From positions 310,001 through 374,000 of the forward strand of contig CAWGUU010000014.1 in assembly GCA_963825765.1 (NCBI GenBank): 64,000 bases of DNA. Reading direction: 5' to 3'. Made by a program: the position numbers and the translations under genes. Source of the DNA: CAWGUU01 sp963825765. Its GTDB lineage: Bacteria; Actinomycetota; Acidimicrobiia; Acidimicrobiales; AC-14. The notes under the pieces are model-generated. The model did no database searches, was not told the DNA's origin, and saw nothing but the letters and a program-made list of their open reading frames with translations. Of the stretch, positions 25,144 to 37,028 are shown piece by piece; the stretch's first letter is position 1; each line of letters begins with the position of its first letter.

Positions 25144-26031
25144 GTGATCCCCCTCGACGCCGCGACCGTGCTGCTGCAGTGGGCCACAGGCGGCCTGGCC
25201 TTCCTGTGGGTCACGACGCGCCGGCGGGAGGTGGGAATCGGCTACGGCTGGCTCCTCCGCGGCGTCTTCGGGCTGCTCGCGGTCGGGGCGGTGGTGGTCG
25301 GCCAGCTGACCGAGCCGGTTTTCGGCCGTGACGGTTCCTTTGTCCGAACTTCCGGCGCCGCCCTGGTGGCGACGGCCACCGCCGTCGCCCTGGGGGTCTC
25401 GATCGTCCGCCGGAAGGCCGGCGTGGCCGGGGAACGGGCCCGCAACGAGCGGAAGGCGGCCCGGGTGGCGACCATGCTCGGCACCGACGCCGACGGCGCC
25501 GGCCCGCCGCTCGACCGCCCTTCAGGCCCCCGCCGGGAGTTTCCGCCGGCCCTCGACCTGGTGGCTCCGGCCATCGGCTTCGTCGCCCTGGTGCTCGCCG
25601 CCGTCGCCACCGGCGGCCCGGCCGCGCTGGCGACCGTCCGCGCCCTGGTGGGGGCCGTGTTCCTCGGGGCGGTGACCGATGCCATGCTCCTCGGCCACTG
25701 GTACCTGGTGCAGCCCGGCCTCGACCGCGCCCCGCTGTTCGAGCTGGTCCGCTGGGTGGCGTGGGCCTGGCCGCTCGAGGTCGCCGCCCTCCTCTGGCCC
25801 CCCGGCATGGTCGACGTCCTCACCGGCAAGGTCGACGACGGCTGGGGCGGCACCCTCGGGTGGTTCTGGGTGGCGTGCGCCGTCACCACCATCGCCCTCG
25901 CCTTCGTGACAAGGGCCGCGCTCAAGGAACGGGCGTACTCGGCGGTCATGGCGGCCACGGGCCTCCTCTACCTGGCCATCCTCACCGCCTTCGGCACCGA
26001 CCTCATCGCCCGCGCCGTGCTGTCGCCCTGA
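25144..26031 (+). CDS. Multi-pass membrane protein, unknown function
   Basis: 295 aa from GTG. About seven to eight helices: AATVLLQWATGGLAFLWV, LLRGVFGLLAVGAVVVGQL, AALVATATAVALGVSIV, then after a basic cytoplasmic loop (RRKAGVAGERARNERKAAR) LVAPAIGFVALVLAAVATGG, ALVGAVFLGAVTDAMLLGHWYLV, WVAWAWPLEVAALLW, FWVACAVTTIALAFV and AATGLLYLAILTAFGTDLI. The LLGHWYLVQP motif recalls quinol-oxidase-like helices of several actinobacterial membrane proteins, but heme ligands cannot be confirmed. It diverges from the LVRTG protein gene with 133 bp between them and converges on metH. Confidence 0.6.
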   Translation: MIPLDAATVLLQWATGGLAFLWVTTRRREVGIGYGWLLRGVFGLLAVGAVVVGQLTEPVFGRDGSFVRTSGAALVATATAVALGVSIVRRKAGVAGERARNERKAARVATMLGTDADGAGPPLDRPSGPRREFPPALDLVAPAIGFVALVLAAVATGGPAALATVRALVGAVFLGAVTDAMLLGHWYLVQPGLDRAPLFELVRWVAWAWPLEVAALLWPPGMVDVLTGKVDDGWGGTLGWFWVACAVTTIALAFVTRAALKERAYSAVMAATGLLYLAILTAFGTDLIARAVLSP

Positions 26032-26041
26032 CCCGCCGCCC

Positions 26042-26090
26042 AACCGGGGCCGCTCAACCGCGCCATACGCGGGTACGTGACCCCAGTTCG
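26042..26090 (+). repeat. Copy 1 of a 49-nt structured intergenic element
   Basis: This stretch aligns without gaps to 39770-39818. Shared blocks are AACCGGGGC, then 8 variable bases, then CGCGCCATACGCG (26059-26071), then TAC, and CCCC-N-GTTCG at the end. The outer blocks can pair (AACCGGGG with CCCCAGTT, one mismatch), and the core is itself a CGCG-CCATA-CGCG hairpin. It lies between the convergent ends of a membrane-protein gene and metH. Confidence 0.6.
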
Positions 26091-26092
26091 CT

Positions 26093-26110
26093 GGGGCGAC
26101 ATGTCGCCCC
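26093..26110. terminator. 18-bp perfect palindrome between convergent genes
   Basis: GGGGCGACATGTCGCCCC is self-complementary over its whole length. It lies 62 bases after the membrane-protein stop and 14 bases before the metH stop. Together with the element just before it, it may terminate transcription from both sides. Confidence 0.5.
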
Positions 26111-26123
26111 CGCCGCTGTCGCC

Positions 26124-29612
<3,489 letters not shown>

Positions 29613-29792
29613 TGGGCTCCAAGGCTACCGGCGCGGCCTGCGTACCGATCCCAATTGCGCCCGGCCTCCCACCGTGCTCGACCGCCTGGTCGACCGTGCT
29701 TGACCATTTGGCGCCCGGGCCTTAGGTTTCGCCTGGGATTTCCCTGTGGGTGGCGCGGCCGGTGCCACAGCGCTGGGAAAGGCGGGAGAGGG

Positions 29793-31364
29793 ATGCGAGC
29801 ACGCCGGATGGGCAGTCTCCGTTTTCGGGTCACCGCGGCGTTCGGGTCGTTTGTCGCACTTGTCGTCTTCGCAAACGTGGCCGGGGCGGTCAACCCCAAC
29901 AGCGGCACGACGTCCTCGGGCCAGACGCTGAGCATCTCCATCGGCTCGCCGACGGCCGGCTCCACCGTCCCCCCGGGGTCTGTCACTGTCACCGGCCAGG
30001 CCGGCATCGGGTCGGTCGGGGGTGTCAGCAACGCCTTCTACGTGCTCGACGTGTCGGGTAGCACCTCCAGCCCGAGCGACCAGGACTGTGACGGCTCCGG
30101 GGTCGTCGACGCCGCCGACGACCTGAACGGCGACGGTTCTGTCGGCGACACGCTCGACTGCGAGATCAGCGGCGTCGTCGCCCTCAACAACAGCCTGGGC
30201 AGCGCGACTGCCGACGTCGGCCTGGGGATCTTCGCCAGCGACGCCGTCACCGGCGACGTCGACCCGGCGGCCGGCTCCCAGACCTTCACCACGCCGCCGT
30301 CGGCCGACAAGAACTCCAACGGTACGAAGGACCTCACCGAGGTGGCAAAGTCGGTCGTCCGTTCCGAGATCGGCCTGTTCACCACCACCGCGGACGCCGG
30401 CGTGTCGACTGAGTTCGATCCGGCCATCTCGATCGCCAACACCGCGTTCGCCACGCAGCCCACAGGCGAGGCCAATGTGGTCTTCTTCCTGACCGACGGC
30501 ATCGGCAGCCTCTCAACGGGAGCGGGTTCGCCGCTGGCCGCCGCCGACGCCGCCGGCACCGTGATCAACACCTTCTCGGTCGGCGGTGGCGCGTCGGGGT
30601 GCGGGACGGGCACCGAGTTGCGCACGATGGCCGACACGACGGGCGGCACGTGCCGCGAGGTCGCCGACCCGAGCCAGCTCAGCGCCACGCTGGGCGGCGT
30701 CACGCCTGCAGGCATCACCCGGGTCGAGGTGTCGGTCAACGGTGGTACACCGGTCGTCGCCACGCTCGACGCCCTCGGCAACTACACCGCCACCGTTCCG
30801 GGCGTCACGTCGGCTGCCAGCACCATCGTCGCCACGGTGATCGCGGACGACGGCACCCGCGTCTCGGCCGACATCGTCGTCAACGGCACGGCCCCGCCGA
30901 CGTCCGGTCCCACGACGACCGTCGCCGGTCAGGGCCCACCCGGGCCGCAGGGGCCGGCGGGACCTGCCGGTCCGCAGGGGCCCGCGGGGCCTGCAGGGCC
31001 GCAGGGCCCGGCCGGACCGCAGGGACCACCAGGGCCCGTCGGTGGGACGACGATCGTAAAGGTGGTCGATCATCACGGCGACGACCGGCGTGACGGCGAG
31101 GACGACAGGGGCAAGGCAGCCGGGAACAAACCGCTGGCCCGTACCGGTTCCGAGCTGGCGCCCCTGGTGGCACTTGCGGGGGCGGCGCTCGTCCTGGGCG
31201 CGATGGTGGCCGGGGGCAGCCGGCGTCCGTCCTTCGCCGGGGTGCTGCGCCGCCCCGCCCGCGCCCAGAAGGCCGAGTTCCGCCCGGTCACCGACCGCTG
31301 GCGCCGGCCGGACAGCGGTCCGCTCGACCCGGCAGCAGCCGACGCGTACCGCGAGGATCAGTAG
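29793..31364 (+). CDS. Surface protein with vWA domain, collagen-like repeat and LARTG end
   Basis: 523 aa. Signal peptide 1 to about 31 (TAAFGSFVALVVFANVAGA). A vWA domain spans about 80-300: MIDAS motif LDVSGSTSS, a Ca-binding, dockerin-like insert (DCDGSGVVDAADDLNGDGS), and FFLTDGIGS. An Ig-like module follows (VEVSVNGGTPVVATLDALGNYTATVPG). Residues about 381-416 are twelve Gly-Pro-x triplets, a collagen-like stalk. LARTG (448-452) and a membrane helix (LVALAGAALVLGAMVAGG) resemble a sorting signal, but a 45-residue tail follows the helix, longer than in classical sortase substrates. GGAGAGGG precedes the ATG. Probably an adhesin-like surface protein (inference). Confidence 0.82.
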   Translation: MRARRMGSLRFRVTAAFGSFVALVVFANVAGAVNPNSGTTSSGQTLSISIGSPTAGSTVPPGSVTVTGQAGIGSVGGVSNAFYVLDVSGSTSSPSDQDCDGSGVVDAADDLNGDGSVGDTLDCEISGVVALNNSLGSATADVGLGIFASDAVTGDVDPAAGSQTFTTPPSADKNSNGTKDLTEVAKSVVRSEIGLFTTTADAGVSTEFDPAISIANTAFATQPTGEANVVFFLTDGIGSLSTGAGSPLAAADAAGTVINTFSVGGGASGCGTGTELRTMADTTGGTCREVADPSQLSATLGGVTPAGITRVEVSVNGGTPVVATLDALGNYTATVPGVTSAASTIVATVIADDGTRVSADIVVNGTAPPTSGPTTTVAGQGPPGPQGPAGPAGPQGPAGPAGPQGPAGPQGPPGPVGGTTIVKVVDHHGDDRRDGEDDRGKAAGNKPLARTGSELAPLVALAGAALVLGAMVAGGSRRPSFAGVLRRPARAQKAEFRPVTDRWRRPDSGPLDPAAADAYREDQ

Positions 31365-31457
31365 CGACACCGCGGAAGCTGCAGCGCCGCAGCGGCTCGG
31401 TAGCCACCCGTCGCCGGTAGGATCGGTCACCACGACGCGGCGCACGAGGGAGGCACG

Positions 31458-32976
31458 ATGGCGGGACCAGCAGGGACTCGACGTGCAGGCGCCAGCCTGA
31501 CGAAGCTGGCGATGGCGGTGGTCCTCGTGGTCGCCGGCCTGGTCGTCACCGCCGGTACCGCGTCGGCCGCGCCATGTTGCGGGCCCGTCCCACCCTTCCC
31601 GCGTCTGTGACCGTCGGCGACACCGGCGTGGCCGCAAGCCTCACGGTCGTCAACGAGAACGACCGCCCCGGACTCGACGACCGGCTGGAACATCACCTCG
31701 CTGCGCTTCGCTCCATCCTGCGCGGTTTCGAACACGACCGCCTGTACGACGCCCGATCCCGGCGTGTTCTCCACCAGCGCCACAGGATCGGGCCGGGCGG
31801 GCACCGTGTGCGCGGGAATGGTGTTCACCTTCGGCGCTCCCGACGCGTCAGGGGTACAGACCATCACGCCGGCGATCTCACCTCGGGCCCGTCGGCGTCG
31901 TCGTGCATCATCGACTTCACCGTGAGCGTGCTCAAGCTCCCCGCTGACAACAATCCCGGGCTCGCCGGCGATGCAGACCGATGCCGTCGGTTTCGTGTCC
32001 GCCACCGCGGACAATGGCAGCGGGGCCTCCACCCAGGCGGTCTCGCGTCCGCGGCGTGACGGTCAACCCCGCCCCCCCGGTGACGGGCGAGCTGCGGGTG
32101 ACGACCAACCCGGCCCTGCCGTCGCAGATCCTGGTCGACGGCGTACCCCGGGACAGCTTCGGGCTCAACTGGCTCGACCTGCCGCCCGGCTCCTACACGG
32201 TGAGCTTCACCCACGTCGAGGGCTTCACCGAGCCGGCGCCCCAGACGGTGACGGTGAACGCCGGGGCCACCACCACGGTGCAGGGCAACTTCGTCCAGCG
32301 GGGGTCGCTGCGGGTCATCACCAGCCCGGCCAAGCCCGGCACCATCACCGTCGACGGCATCCCCCGAAACGACTGGGGCATGTGGACCGACCTGCCGGTT
32401 GGCACCCATACCGTCTGCTTCGGCCCCGTCCAGGGCTTCAACGCCCCGGCCTGCCAGAACAACGTCGTGCTGACCGCCGGCAACCTCACCACCGTGACCG
32501 GCGTGTACACGGCGAATGCGGCAGCACCGGGCCCGACCGGCGTCGGCGAGCTGCGGGTCACGACCAACCCGGCCCTGCCGTCGCAGATCCTGGTCAACGG
32601 CACGCCCCGGGACACGTTCGGCCTGGCCTGGCTGGACCTGGCCCCGGGCAGCTACACGGTGAGCTTCACCCACGTGGAGGGCTTCACCGAGCCCGCTCCC
32701 CAGACGGTCAACGTGGTCGCCGGGGCGACCACCACGGTGCAGGGCAACTTCGTGCTGCGGACGTCGCTGCGGGTCATCACCAACCCGGCCGTGCCCGGCA
32801 CGATCAAGGTCGACAACATTCCCCGCGACGACTGGGGCATGTGGACCGACATCCCCTCCGGCGCCCACCAGGTCTGCTTCGGCCAGGTACCCGGGTTCAT
32901 CGCCCCGGCGTGCGCCAATATCAACCTCGTGCCCGGCATCGGCTTCCAGCTGACCGGGAACTACTCCGCCACCTGA
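31458..32976 (+). pseudogene. PEGA-repeat secreted protein, broken by several frameshifts
   Basis: Homologue of the gene at 21041-22867. A signal peptide starts at ATG 31458 (MAVVLVVAGLVVTAGTASA, frame 3) but stops at 31610. Family-like sequence then moves to frame 2 (SVTVGDTGVAASLTVVNEN), frame 3 (WNITSLRFAPSC, PDPGVFSTSATGSGRAG), frame 2 (SSCIIDFTVSVLKLPAD), frame 3 (MQTDAVGFVSATADNGSG) and finally frame 1 for the four PEGA-like repeats (A-B-A-B) to 32976. That needs at least five shifts within 31550-32060. The intact 3' part could be translated alone from ATG 31981 but would lack a signal peptide. Either a true pseudogene or a cluster of sequencing indels. Confidence 0.75.
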
Positions 32977-32988
32977 CGCCGCCGGCTC

Positions 32989-34008
32989 CTACCGCGACCG
33001 CCCGTAGCGCCCGCGACGGTGCCGGTGGCGGGCTACCGCGGCCTCGACCAGCCGGTCGATCAGGTCGGGATAGCTGACTCCCGACGCCGCCCACATCTTG
33101 GGGTACATGGAGATGGGCGTGAACCCCGGAATGGTGTTGACCTCGTTCACCAGCAGGCCCCTCCCCCCTTCCTCGAGGAAGAAGTCGACCCTGGCCATGC
33201 CGTCGACCCGCAGGGCCCGGCCGGCCGCCACCGCCATGGCCTGCACGTGCTCGACCACGTCGGCGGGCAGCGGCGCCGGTACGACCAGGGCCGCGGCCCC
33301 CTCGACGTACTTGTCCTCGTAGTCGTAGAACTCCCGGCTGGGACGGACCTCGCCCGGCAGCGACGCCCGCAGCTCCGGGTAGCCCAGCAGCCCGCACTCG
33401 ATCTCCCTGGCGGTGACCGCCTCCTCCACCACCAGCCACTCGTCGTAGGAGAGCGCCAACTGCACGGCCCGGTCGAGCTCGTCACGGTCGTGGGCCTTGG
33501 TGACCGCCACCGAAGAACCCAGGTTGGCCGGCTTCACGAAGACCGGCAGGCCCAGGTCGTCGACAACGCGGTCGAGGGCGGCGGCGTCGATCTCGACGTC
33601 CCGTAGGGCCCGGTGGCGGACCTGGGCGATCCCGGCCTGGGCCAGCACCTCCTTCGCCACTGCCTTGTCCATGCACACGGCCGACCCCAGCACGCCGGCA
33701 CCGACGTAGGGCACGCCGGCCAGCTCGAGGCGCCCCTGCACCGTGCCGTCCTCGCCGAAGGGGCCGTGGAGCAGCGGGAACACCACCGTGTCGGGGGTCA
33801 GCAGGGAGGCGAGGTCGACCGGCGGACCCTCGGCGAGAAGCGCGTCGGGTGTGGCCGCCGCCCTCACCCAGGCGCCGTCCCGCGTGATCCCGACCGCCGT
33901 CACGTCGTAGCGGGACGGGTCGGCCGCCGCCAGCACGTGGGCGGCGGTGACGCACGACACCTCGTGCTCGGCGGACCTGCCTCCGAAGAGAAGCACGAGG
34001 AGAGTCAC
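32989..34008 (-). CDS. ddl: D-alanine--D-alanine ligase
   Basis: 339 aa from GTG 34008. ATP-grasp enzyme making D-Ala-D-Ala for peptidoglycan. Visible motifs are LFGGRSAEHEVSCVTA (N-terminal), PLLHGPFGEDGTVQG, PYVGAGVLGSAVCMDK, PVFVKPANLGSSVAV, SREFYDYEDKYVEG (the omega loop with Tyr typical of D-Ala-D-Ala ligases), VDFFLEEGGRGLLVNEVNTIPGFTPISMYP (Mg-binding Glu and Asn). A basic C-terminal tail (RHRHRRGRYGRSR) is unusual. It is divergent from murF with 21 bp between starts, so the two share a promoter region and act in the same pathway. Confidence 0.95.
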   Translation of the reverse strand: MTLLVLLFGGRSAEHEVSCVTAAHVLAAADPSRYDVTAVGITRDGAWVRAAATPDALLAEGPPVDLASLLTPDTVVFPLLHGPFGEDGTVQGRLELAGVPYVGAGVLGSAVCMDKAVAKEVLAQAGIAQVRHRALRDVEIDAAALDRVVDDLGLPVFVKPANLGSSVAVTKAHDRDELDRAVQLALSYDEWLVVEEAVTAREIECGLLGYPELRASLPGEVRPSREFYDYEDKYVEGAAALVVPAPLPADVVEHVQAMAVAAGRALRVDGMARVDFFLEEGGRGLLVNEVNTIPGFTPISMYPKMWAASGVSYPDLIDRLVEAAVARHRHRRGRYGRSR

Positions 34009-34029
34009 AACGGTGCGAGTGTAGGAAGC

Positions 34030-35331
34030 ATGAGGCTGGAGGCGTCGACGATCGCCAACGCGACCGGGGGCCGCCTGGTCGGTGCCGACGTCGCCGTCGA
34101 GGGCGCCGCCATCGACTCGCGGCTGGTCAGAGGCAGTGAGCTGTTCGTGCCGGTCGTCGCCGAGCGGGACGGGCACGACTTCATCGGCGACGCCCTGGCC
34201 GCCGGCGCCGCCGCCTACCTCACGGCTCGGGAACCGGTCGGTGGCACAGCGATCGTCGTGGCCGACACCCTGGCCGCCCTGGCGGCCGTCGGCGCCCTTG
34301 CCCGCGACCGGTTGCCCGAGCGGGTGGTGGGGATCACCGGTTCGGTCGGCAAGACGTCGACCAAGGACCTGCTGGCGTCCGCCCTCGGGCGTAGGTTCCG
34401 GACCGCAGCCAGCCTGAAGTCGTTCAACAACGAGCTGGGCGTGCCCTTGACGCTGGCCAACGCCGCCGACGACGCCGAGGCGGTCGTCGTGGAGATGGGC
34501 GCCCGCGGCCCCGGCCACATCGCCGCCCTGTGCCGGATCGCCAGGCCGACGGTCGGCGTCGTCACCCACGTGGGGCCGGCCCACACCGAGCTCTTCGGCA
34601 CCGTCGAGGACGTGGCCCGGGCCAAGGGGGAGCTGGTCGAGTCGCTTTCGCCGGCGGGAACGGCGGTGCTCAACGCCGGCGTCCCCCTGGTGGCGGCCAT
34701 GGCCGGGCGCACGGAGGCGACGGTCCTCACCTTCGGCATCGGCTGCGGCGACGTGCGGGGCACCGTGCTGGGGCTCGACGACGAGTTGCGGCCGGAGATC
34801 CGGCTCGACACGCCCTGGGGGTCCACGACGGTGCGGCTCGAGGTCCGGGGCGAGCACCAGGCGTCGAACGCGGTGGCGGCAGCGGCGGCCGCCCTGGTGT
34901 GCGGCGTCGACCTGGACGACGTGGCCGACGGCCTGCGGTCGGCCCGGTTGTCGGCGTGGCGGATGCAGCTCGACCGGTCGCCGTCGGGCGCGGTGGTGCT
35001 GAACGACGCCTACAACGCCAACCCCACGTCCACCGAGGCGGCCCTGCGGGCCCTCGCCCGGGTGCCGGCCGAGCGCCGCACCGCCGTTCTCGGCCTCATG
35101 CACGAGCTGGGCGAGACCGGCCCCGCCCAGCACCGCCGCCTGGGAGCCCTCGCCGCCGAGCTGGGCATCCGGCTGGTGGCGGTGGCCGCCCCGGATTACG
35201 GGGGCGAGCCGGTGGCGTCACCGGCCGAGGCCCTGGCGCGGTTGGGGCCGGTAGGCCCGGGCGATGCGGTGCTCGTCAAGGGCAGCCGGGCCGCCGGGCT
35301 GGAGGTCGTGGCCGCCGCCCTGATCAGCTGA
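34030..35331 (+). CDS. murF: UDP-N-acetylmuramoyl-tripeptide--D-alanyl-D-alanine ligase
   Basis: 433 aa from ATG 34030. N-terminal Mur ligase domain with IDSRLVRGSELFVPVVAERDGHDF; ATP-binding loop GITGSVGKTSTKDLLASAL (about 99-117); FNNELGVPLTLA, EMGARGPGHIAALC and VVTHVGPAHTELFG in the central domain; DAYNANPTSTEAALRAL and LGLMHELG in the C-terminal domain. MurF adds the D-Ala-D-Ala dipeptide produced by Ddl, which is encoded divergently 21 bp away. Length and motif order are normal. Confidence 0.95.
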   Translation: MRLEASTIANATGGRLVGADVAVEGAAIDSRLVRGSELFVPVVAERDGHDFIGDALAAGAAAYLTAREPVGGTAIVVADTLAALAAVGALARDRLPERVVGITGSVGKTSTKDLLASALGRRFRTAASLKSFNNELGVPLTLANAADDAEAVVVEMGARGPGHIAALCRIARPTVGVVTHVGPAHTELFGTVEDVARAKGELVESLSPAGTAVLNAGVPLVAAMAGRTEATVLTFGIGCGDVRGTVLGLDDELRPEIRLDTPWGSTTVRLEVRGEHQASNAVAAAAAALVCGVDLDDVADGLRSARLSAWRMQLDRSPSGAVVLNDAYNANPTSTEAALRALARVPAERRTAVLGLMHELGETGPAQHRRLGALAAELGIRLVAVAAPDYGGEPVASPAEALARLGPVGPGDAVLVKGSRAAGLEVVAAALIS

Positions 35332-35350
35332 GCCGCGCGCTGTCGACCCG

Positions 35351-36431
35351 TCAGTGGACGTGGGCGGCGCAGGCCGCGCCGTGGCCCTCGAGCCCGGAGA
35401 ACGGGCCGCACTCGTGGGCCTTCGTCCACACGTGGAGCATCGGCGGCGTCGGCTTGAACTCGCCGCCCGGGAAGCAGTTGCCCTTCAGGAGGAAGCCGGC
35501 GATCCGGGTGCCGGACTCGTCCCAGCACAGGTTCTGGTGGTCGTGCCAGGTGGCCAGACCGCCGAAGGTCATGCCGGTCACGTCGGCGGTCGTCTTGCCG
35601 GTGCCCAGGATGTACATGGCCGAGGCCACCCGGTCGCCGGCGGACGTGCTCTCGATCACGATCGACTCGATGCGGCTCGGGTCCAGCTCGTGACCGTCGT
35701 CGATGTAGGCGGCGTTGATGTAGTGCTCGAAGGAGGAGATGGGGAAGCCGTCGCCGATCGACGTGTAGCCGGCCGCCTTCACCGCCGCCTCGTCCGGGAA
35801 CCGGGCGGCGACGCTCGAGCGCGTCCCCTCGATGAGCTCTTTGGCCGCCTTCAGCTCGGCGTCGGTGGCGTGCCCGGTCTCGCCGCCGGAGAAGACGGGG
35901 TCGGTGGCCAGCGTCGGCGTGGGGTGGGCGTGGGCGTGGCCGTCGGCCGCCTCGTGGCCGTGGTCGCCGTGGTCGTGGGGGACCACCATGCCCACCAGGG
36001 CGGGGGCGAGGGCGAGGGCCAGCAGCGGGGAGAAGCTCGACATCGGCAGCCGGTCCGGGTTGCGGACGGCCACCAGACCGGCGGCGACGGCGGCCACCTC
36101 CAGCACGGTGGCCATGAGGTCCTGCAGACCGACGGCTTCCACCTGGGCCAGGCCGTCGATCATCGGGATGCCTGTCGTCCGTGAGACCAGCCAGCCGGCG
36201 GCCACGACGAGGTTGACGACGGCGCCGGCGGCGAGCGTGCGCCGGTCGGGTCGGCTGAGCTGGGCGGCCCCCAACGCCACCTGCACGACGGCGGTGAAGT
36301 GCGAACAGGGCGACGAGCGTGGTGTCGCCGGCATGGGTTCCCGCGGCGGTGGCGTGCACGAGGCCGGCGCCGAGGGTGAGAACGCCAGCCACCCCGGCGA
36401 GCGAGAACGGTCGGTCCAAACGCATATACAT
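35351..36431 (-). pseudogene. Membrane protein with metal-site-like C-terminal domain, 1-base frameshift
   Basis: The start (RLDRPFSLAGVAGVLTLGAGLVHATAAGTHAGDTTLVALF) is in one frame and the rest (HFTAVVQVALGAAQL onward) in another; one extra base near 36300, between TTC and CAC on the minus strand, explains it. The joined product has four membrane helices and a His-rich loop (HDHGDHGHEAADGHAHAH), then a soluble domain with FEHYINAAYIDDG, ESIVIES, AMYILGTGKT, ATWHDHQNLCWDESG and GNCFPGGEFKPTPPMLHVW. The His and Cys clusters suggest a metal site. No named family. A single-base change in otherwise good coding sequence may be a sequencing error. Confidence 0.65.
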
Positions 36432-36474
36432 AGTTTCGGCGCGGCTCCAGGGCCACCTGAGGGCAGAATCTCCG

Positions 36475-37015
36475 ATGAAGATTTACACCCGTGCGGGCGA
36501 CGACGGGACCACCGGGATTGCTCTACGGCGGCCGGGTGCGCAAGGACGACGTCGGGCCGACCGCCTGCGGCGACGTCGACGAGGCCCAGGCCACGCTCGG
36601 CCTGGCCCGGGCCCAGGCCGAGCCCGGCTCCGAGCTCGACGTCCTCCTGATCGGCCTCGAGCGGGACCTGTGGGTGCTCATGGCCGAGCTGGCCACCAGC
36701 GAGGCCAACCGTCACAAGCTTGTCGCCGGCCAGACGCTGGTCACCGCTGAGATGGTCGGCGCCCTGGAGCCCGTCATCGACGACGTCACCGACCGTTTCC
36801 CGGCTCCCACAGAATTCGTGCTGCCCGGGCAGACGCCGCTGTCGGCGGCCCTCGACCTGGCCCGCACCGTCGTCCGCCGGGCCGAGCGCGCCGCCCTCGC
36901 CGCTGCGCCCGAGGGCTCGTACGTCATCCCCTACCTCAACCGGCTGTCCGACCTGCTGTGGGCGCTCGCCCGCTGGCAGGAGGGTGAGCCGCTCCCCGCC
37001 CGCCGACCCCGATGA
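36475..37015 (+). pseudogene. pduO: ATP:cob(I)alamin adenosyltransferase (PduO type), 1-base frameshift
   Basis: The start MKIYTRAGDDGTTG is the family's ATP-binding loop. The expected next residues LLYGGRVRKDD appear one frame over; removing one A at 36517 restores GGG-TTG-CTC-TAC. The rest is intact: CGDVDEAQATLGLARAQA, LDVLLIGLERDLWVLMAELAT, FVLPGQTPLSAALDLARTVVRRAERA and YLNRLSDLLWALAR (the conserved Arg-x-x-Glu-Arg and N-R-L-S-D motifs). Corrected length is about 179 aa, normal for the family. It makes adenosylcobalamin. So clean a shift in a conserved gene points to a base-call error. It precedes pepA by 13 bp. Confidence 0.8.
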
Positions 37016-37028
37016 CTACTGGAGACCC

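Noticed and set aside
29670..29710. Direct repeat ACCGTGCTCGACC / ACCGTGCTTGACC near the metH start
   Set aside because: Only two imperfect copies and a 6-bp TCGACC/GGTCGA stem; too little to claim a regulatory element.
29720..29792. Possible cobalamin riboswitch upstream of the vWA gene or metH (GCCACA...GGGAAAGGC)
   Set aside because: The B12-box core (GCCAGGAGACC-like) and the GGTG-AA-TCC arm are absent on both strands, so the resemblance is only local.
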